Virus record (IMG/VR): IMGVR_UViG_3300030109_004498
Span: 1-26,367 of that record
From: a virus
Reading direction: 5' to 3' (one strand)
DNA length: 26,367 nucleotides
Each line of letters opens with the position of its first letter. The first letter of the stretch is position 1. The translations under genes were made by a program, and so were the position numbers. Of this stretch, positions 22,813-26,367 are shown piece by piece. The notes under the pieces are model-generated. The model was not told the DNA's origin and did not search any database. It worked only from the letters and a program-made list of their open reading frames with translations.

Positions 22813-24160
22813 AAATTTTAATCAATTCGGTCCGACATTTCAATCAAAGATAATCTCATCTTTACTATCGGATAATAAGTTTATACAAACTATAAGTGAT
22901 ATATTAGAACCAGCATACTTCGATTCAGATGCTAATAAATGGTTGTCTACAAAGATAAGTAAATATTTTATGGAGTTTAGAAAAGCTCCTACATTAGAAG
23001 TTCTTAAAGTTAAAATCAATCAGATGGATGATGAGATTCTAAAAGTATCTGTTGTTGAGAATCTTAAAGAGGCTTGGAGAAATATAGAATCTACAGATTT
23101 AGAATTTGTAAAGCAGGAAACATTGGGGTTCTGTAAAAATCAGGTTATTAAAACTTCTATTATGGAGTCAGTTGATTTGTTAGAACAAAAGAAATATGAT
23201 GAAATAAAAGTATTAATAGATGCAGCTATGAAAGCTGGTAGTGAAAGAGATTTAGGACATGACTATATTATATCTCTAAATGATAGACTTACAGAATCAG
23301 TAAGAGCTACCTTACCAACACCTTGGGATTCTGTGAGTGGTGTGATGGATGGTGGATTAGCTGGTGGTGAGTTAGGTGTGTTAGTTGCACCTGCTGGTAT
23401 TGGTAAGACTTGGTGTTTACAATCGTTGGGTGCTCATTTAGTAAGACAAGGTAAGACTGTAGTTCATTATACTTTGGAGTTGAATGAGGCTTATGTTGGA
23501 TTAAGGTATGATACAGTATTTAGTGGAACACCAACTGCTAATATAAAATACTATCAAGAAGATGTTCAAAAAGCTATAGACAAACTAAAAGGTAAGTTGA
23601 TTATAAAATATTACCCAACTCGTTCAGCATCAGTAAACACATTAGCTTCTCATCTAAAACAGATGGAGATACAAGAAATCAAACCTGATGTGGTTATAGT
23701 TGATTATGCTGACATCCTAAAACCAACTACATTCTATAAAGAGAAGAGACATGCTACAGGTGAAACTTATGAGAATCTTCGTGGTATGGCTGGTGAGTTT
23801 GATATTCCTATATGGACTGCTTCACAGGCTAATCGTAGTTCGTTGGAAGAAGATGTTATTGATGCTAGTAAAGTAGCTGAAGATTATAGTAAGGTAATGA
23901 CTGCTGACTTTGTTATGTCTGTAAGTCGTAAGGTAGAAGATAAGATAGCTAATACAGGTAGATTTCATGTCATTAAAAATAGATTTGGTATTGATGGAAT
24001 TACGTTTCCAGCAAACATTAATACCAATACAGGCTTCATAGAAGTGTATGAAGCTTCAACGCAGGGTGGTAAAGAGGCTCAAGGTAAGATGGATAATTCA
24101 GAAGAGTACCTAAGAAAAACTTTATCAAAAAAATATAAAGATATGGGTGGATTTGAGTAA
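22802..24160 (+). CDS. Replicative DNA helicase (DnaB / T4 gp41-like)
   Basis: A 452-aa hexameric helicase of the DnaB/RecA-fold group, comparable to T4 gp41 (475 aa), which unwinds DNA 5'-3' ahead of the polymerase. The N-terminal 150 residues are helical, as in the DnaB N-domain. PTPWDSVSGVMDGGLAGGEL (172-191) precedes Walker A APAGIGKT (196-203). HYTLELNE is the usual catalytic-Glu segment. VVIVDYADIL (297-306) is Walker B, and TASQANR (339-345) is motif H3 with the sensor Gln. A C-terminal KNRFGIDG region carries the Arg-finger-like KNR. No primase domain is fused to it and no separate primase is in the window. There is no strong Shine-Dalgarno sequence. The start lies within the previous gene, so coupled translation is likely. 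Confidence 0.93.
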   Translation: MANENFNQFGPTFQSKIISSLLSDNKFIQTISDILEPAYFDSDANKWLSTKISKYFMEFRKAPTLEVLKVKINQMDDEILKVSVVENLKEAWRNIESTDLEFVKQETLGFCKNQVIKTSIMESVDLLEQKKYDEIKVLIDAAMKAGSERDLGHDYIISLNDRLTESVRATLPTPWDSVSGVMDGGLAGGELGVLVAPAGIGKTWCLQSLGAHLVRQGKTVVHYTLELNEAYVGLRYDTVFSGTPTANIKYYQEDVQKAIDKLKGKLIIKYYPTRSASVNTLASHLKQMEIQEIKPDVVIVDYADILKPTTFYKEKRHATGETYENLRGMAGEFDIPIWTASQANRSSLEEDVIDASKVAEDYSKVMTADFVMSVSRKVEDKIANTGRFHVIKNRFGIDGITFPANINTNTGFIEVYEASTQGGKEAQGKMDNSEEYLRKTLSKKYKDMGGFE

Positions 24161-24179
24161 ATAAGAATTGGTATATATT

Positions 24180-24192
24180 ATATTTAATAATG
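24180..24192 (+). promoter_or_regulatory. Weak candidate promoter box before nrdJ
   Basis: ATATTTAATAATG lies 27-39 bases before the nrdJ start and differs at two of 13 positions from the box at 5714-5726. The 55-base gap is AT-rich. No cobalamin-riboswitch features were seen in it. Confidence 0.2.
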
Positions 24193-24218
24193 TACGAAAA
24201 AAGTAAATAGGAGTTATG

Positions 24219-26228
24219 ATGGAAAAATTTCAGTTGTCGGAAAATTTTATAAATAAATATAAAAGAAAAAAGCCACCATTCGGCTTTAATGGTTTGGGTG
24301 AATTAGTTTATATGAGAACCTATTCAAGAATAAAAGAAGATGGTAAAAACGAAAGATGGTGGGAGACAGTACAAAGGGTTGTAGAAGGAACTTATTCAAT
24401 GCAAAAGAATTGGATTGAATCACATCAGTTAGGTTGGAATGCATGGCAAGCACAAAAGAGTGCTCAAGATATGTATGAAAGAATTTTTACAATGAAGTTC
24501 CTACCACCAGGTAGAGGACTTTGGGCTATGGGAACGGCTATCACAGAAGACAAAGGTTTATATGCAGCTCTTAATAATTGTGCATTTGTCTCAACAAAAA
24601 CTCTTAAAGAAGATTACTCAAAACCATTCTGTTTCCTTATGGATGCCAGTATGTTAGGTGTTGGTGTAGGGTTTGATACAAAAGGTGCTGGTGAAATAGT
24701 TGTAAAGGGTATAGATAATAATAGGGATGAACAAATATATGAAATACCAGATACTCGTGAGGGTTGGGTAGAATCACTTAAATTATTATTAGAAAGTTAT
24801 TTTCACGGACAAGCACCTGTAGAATTTGACTATAGAAAAATAAGAGGAGCTGGAGAACCAATATCAGGTTTTGGTGGTGTAGCTAGTGGTTATGAACCAT
24901 TAGAAGAAGTGCATGAAGATATCAGAAAGGTATTAGAAAAGAATAGTGGAGAACCAATCACAATCACTACAATTGTTGATATTATGAATCTTATAGGAAA
25001 ATGTGTAGTAGCTGGTAACGTAAGAAGAACCGCTGAGATTGTCTTTGGAGATCCTGATTCAGAAGAATATTTAGATTTAAAAAACTATGAAGTAAACCCA
25101 CACAGAGACCAATATGGATGGACAAGTAATAATAGTGTGTTTGCAGAACTTGGTATGGATTATACTGAAGCTGCTAAACGAATAGTGGATAATGGTGAAC
25201 CAGGTTTTGCTTGGTTAGATAATATGAGAAAATATTCTCGTATGAAGAATGGTGGAGATAATAAAGACCATAGAGCTGCTGGTGGTAATCCTTGTTTAGA
25301 ACAAACATTGGAGTCATACGAGTTATGCTGTTTAGTTGAAACTTTTCCTGATAATCATGATGACTTTGAAGATTATGCGAGGACACTAAAGTATGCTTAT
25401 CTATATGCAAAAACAGTAACACTTGGTAGAACTCATTGGTCAGAAACCAATAGAGTTATGTTAAGAAACAGACGTATAGGTTGTAGTGTAAGTGGTGTCG
25501 CACAATTCATTACTCATAGAGGATTGGGAACATTAAAGGAGTGGTTAAATGATGGATACGATGTCATACAGGAATGGGATGATATGTACTCTGATTGGTT
25601 TGCTGTACCAAACTCAATTAAAACTACTTCGGTTAAACCAAGTGGAACAGTTTCATTGTTGGCTGGCGCTACTCCAGGTTTACATTATCCCGAAAGTAGA
25701 TTTTATATTAGAAGAATTAGAGTTTCTAAACATTCAGAATTATTAGAACCTATGAAAAAATCAGGTTATAAAATAGAGCCCGCTTTTGGTTCAGAAGATA
25801 CAACAATGGTTGTAGAAGTGCCGGTGGACGTAGGAGAGGGAATAAGAACAGCAGCTGAACTTTCGATTTGGGAACAATTCAGTTTAGCTGCTTTTCTTCA
25901 ACGTCATTGGGCAGACAATCAAGTAAGTTGTACGGTTACATTCAATCCAGAAACAGAGGGTGAACAAATCGCACCCGCTTTGAATTATTATCAATATCAT
26001 CTAAAAGGTATTTCCCTTTTACCAAGACATGATTACGGAGCATATCCACAAATGCCGTATGAAGCTATAGATGAGAAAGAATACAATAAACAAGTTAAAA
26101 AACTTAGTAAACTTTCATTTGGTGTAATCAAACACGAAGAAGCAGAAGTAGATAAGTTCTGTAACAATGATTCGTGTGAGATAATCCCAACGACAGGAGA
26201 TAATGATGATCAAGATTTTGCTAATTAA
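24219..26228 (+). CDS. nrdJ: Adenosylcobalamin-dependent (class II) ribonucleotide reductase
   Basis: This enzyme reduces ribonucleotides to deoxyribonucleotides using a B12-generated thiyl radical, without a second subunit. ATG 24219 is preferred because AGGAG (24209-24213) lies five bases upstream; ATG 24216 is only two bases away. The layout follows the monomeric Lactobacillus leichmannii type: NNCAFVS (C121), NPCLEQ (N357, C359 as radical Cys, E361) and ELCC (C370). The spacing C359-E361-C370 equals that of C408-E410-C419 in the Lactobacillus enzyme. A C-terminal Cys pair, FCNNDSCE (C648, C653), serves re-reduction. At 669 aa it is somewhat shorter than the 739-aa Lactobacillus protein. 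It pairs with thyX for dNTP supply. It implies a host that makes or takes up cobalamin. Confidence 0.95.
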   Translation: MEKFQLSENFINKYKRKKPPFGFNGLGELVYMRTYSRIKEDGKNERWWETVQRVVEGTYSMQKNWIESHQLGWNAWQAQKSAQDMYERIFTMKFLPPGRGLWAMGTAITEDKGLYAALNNCAFVSTKTLKEDYSKPFCFLMDASMLGVGVGFDTKGAGEIVVKGIDNNRDEQIYEIPDTREGWVESLKLLLESYFHGQAPVEFDYRKIRGAGEPISGFGGVASGYEPLEEVHEDIRKVLEKNSGEPITITTIVDIMNLIGKCVVAGNVRRTAEIVFGDPDSEEYLDLKNYEVNPHRDQYGWTSNNSVFAELGMDYTEAAKRIVDNGEPGFAWLDNMRKYSRMKNGGDNKDHRAAGGNPCLEQTLESYELCCLVETFPDNHDDFEDYARTLKYAYLYAKTVTLGRTHWSETNRVMLRNRRIGCSVSGVAQFITHRGLGTLKEWLNDGYDVIQEWDDMYSDWFAVPNSIKTTSVKPSGTVSLLAGATPGLHYPESRFYIRRIRVSKHSELLEPMKKSGYKIEPAFGSEDTTMVVEVPVDVGEGIRTAAELSIWEQFSLAAFLQRHWADNQVSCTVTFNPETEGEQIAPALNYYQYHLKGISLLPRHDYGAYPQMPYEAIDEKEYNKQVKKLSKLSFGVIKHEEAEVDKFCNNDSCEIIPTTGDNDDQDFAN

Positions 26229-26236
26229 AATTGCGG

Positions 26237-26270
26237 ACAGGCAGATGGCGCACCTGTGGAAAAATGCGTC
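26237..26270 (+). promoter_or_regulatory. H-type RNA pseudoknot just after the nrdJ stop codon
   Basis: Stem 1 pairs ACAGG (26237-26241) with CCTGT (26253-26257). Stem 2 pairs GGCGCA (26247-26252) with TGCGTC (26265-26270), six pairs including one G-U. The crossing order is that of a classical H-type pseudoknot: loop 1 CAGAT, no bases between the stems, loop 3 GGAAAAA. It starts eight bases after the TAA at 26226-26228 and ends 25 bases before the AAGGAG of the next gene. A 12-base palindrome TTCGTTAACGAA (26276-26287) follows. The segment is clearly richer in G and C than its surroundings. It could be a regulatory RNA for the next gene, an mRNA-end structure, or a recoding signal. Confidence 0.5.
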
Positions 26271-26307
26271 TTAACTTCGTTAACGAAACAAAACAAGGAG
26301 ACGTTTT

Positions 26308-26367
26308 ATGAATAAACGTAATCTATTATCTTCGTTGTTAGTATTTCTAATGCCGATTTTCCTAGTT
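26308..26367 (+). CDS. Start of a gene with signal-peptide-like N-terminus (3' end missing)
   Basis: Only the first 20 codons are in the window. AAGGAG (26295-26300) lies seven bases before the ATG, a strong ribosome-binding site. The residues MNKRNLLSSLLVFLMPIFLV show a short basic head followed by a hydrophobic core, typical of a signal peptide, lipoprotein signal or membrane anchor. The function cannot be judged from this piece. It follows the pseudoknot region. Confidence 0.6.
   Translation, partial: MNKRNLLSSLLVFLMPIFLV

Noticed and set aside
24161-24218. Cobalamin riboswitch upstream of nrdJ
   Set aside because: The gap is only 58 bases and AT-rich, too short for the known element and without its conserved box.
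26229-26307. Known pseudoknot riboswitch (SAM-II, preQ1 or guanidine-III type)
   Set aside because: The topology is H-type, but I could not match the conserved loop and core sequences of these families.
1-26367. tRNA genes, CRISPR arrays, insertion sequences or integration sites
   Set aside because: No cloverleaf, regularly spaced repeats, transposase, integrase or att-like duplication was seen on reading the gaps and genes.

Overview
The window is a piece of a tailed, contractile-tail (myovirus) phage genome from the broad T4-like group. All genes lie on the + strand, are packed tightly (gaps mostly under 100 bases, many 1-13 base overlaps), and are strongly AT-rich. No rRNA, tRNA, CRISPR array, integrase or insertion sequence was seen. 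A T4-like tail, RecA- and gp32-like proteins, a class II (B12-dependent) ribonucleotide reductase and a flavin-dependent thymidylate synthase together resemble aquatic or marine T4-like phages. The host cannot be named from the sequence.

Tail half (1-15409): the end of a tail-fibre-like protein with a beta-roll repeat region and an S74 self-cleaving chaperone; a small acidic protein; tail sheath (gp18-like); a strong intrinsic terminator; tail tube (gp19-like); a two-helix membrane protein; a gp26-like baseplate/chaperone gene overlapping a 69-aa gene; a 56-aa basic protein; a tape-measure-like protein; a gp48/gp54-like tube-baseplate junction protein; a LysM/gp53-like small baseplate protein; a 1386-aa hub-like protein with an internal LysM domain and two acidic/proline repeats; and a protein with two nearly identical Cys-Trp repeats.

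Replication and nucleotide half (15468-26228): thyX; a very short, divergent family A DNA polymerase; a 563-aa protein with a nuclease-like motif; a 137-aa unknown; a gp32-like single-strand binding protein; a structured 104-base gap; a RecA/UvsX-like recombinase; a FEN-type 5' nuclease; a small basic protein; a DnaB/gp41-like helicase; and nrdJ. These form a coherent set: thyX and nrdJ supply dNTPs, while polymerase, helicase, SSB, recombinase and flap nuclease copy and recombine the genome. The window ends in the first 20 codons of a gene that appears to start with a signal peptide or membrane anchor.

The points most worth a second look are: (i) the gap between the SSB and recombinase genes, whose four complementary segments can fold in two mutually exclusive ways; (ii) an H-type pseudoknot eight bases after the nrdJ stop codon, followed by an in-frame 28-codon open stretch; (iii) the minimal polymerase with unusual residues in motifs A, B and C; (iv) the overlapping gene pair between tail tube and tape measure, which may be joined by a +1 frameshift; and (v) the duplicated Cys-Trp and acidic repeats in the tail proteins.
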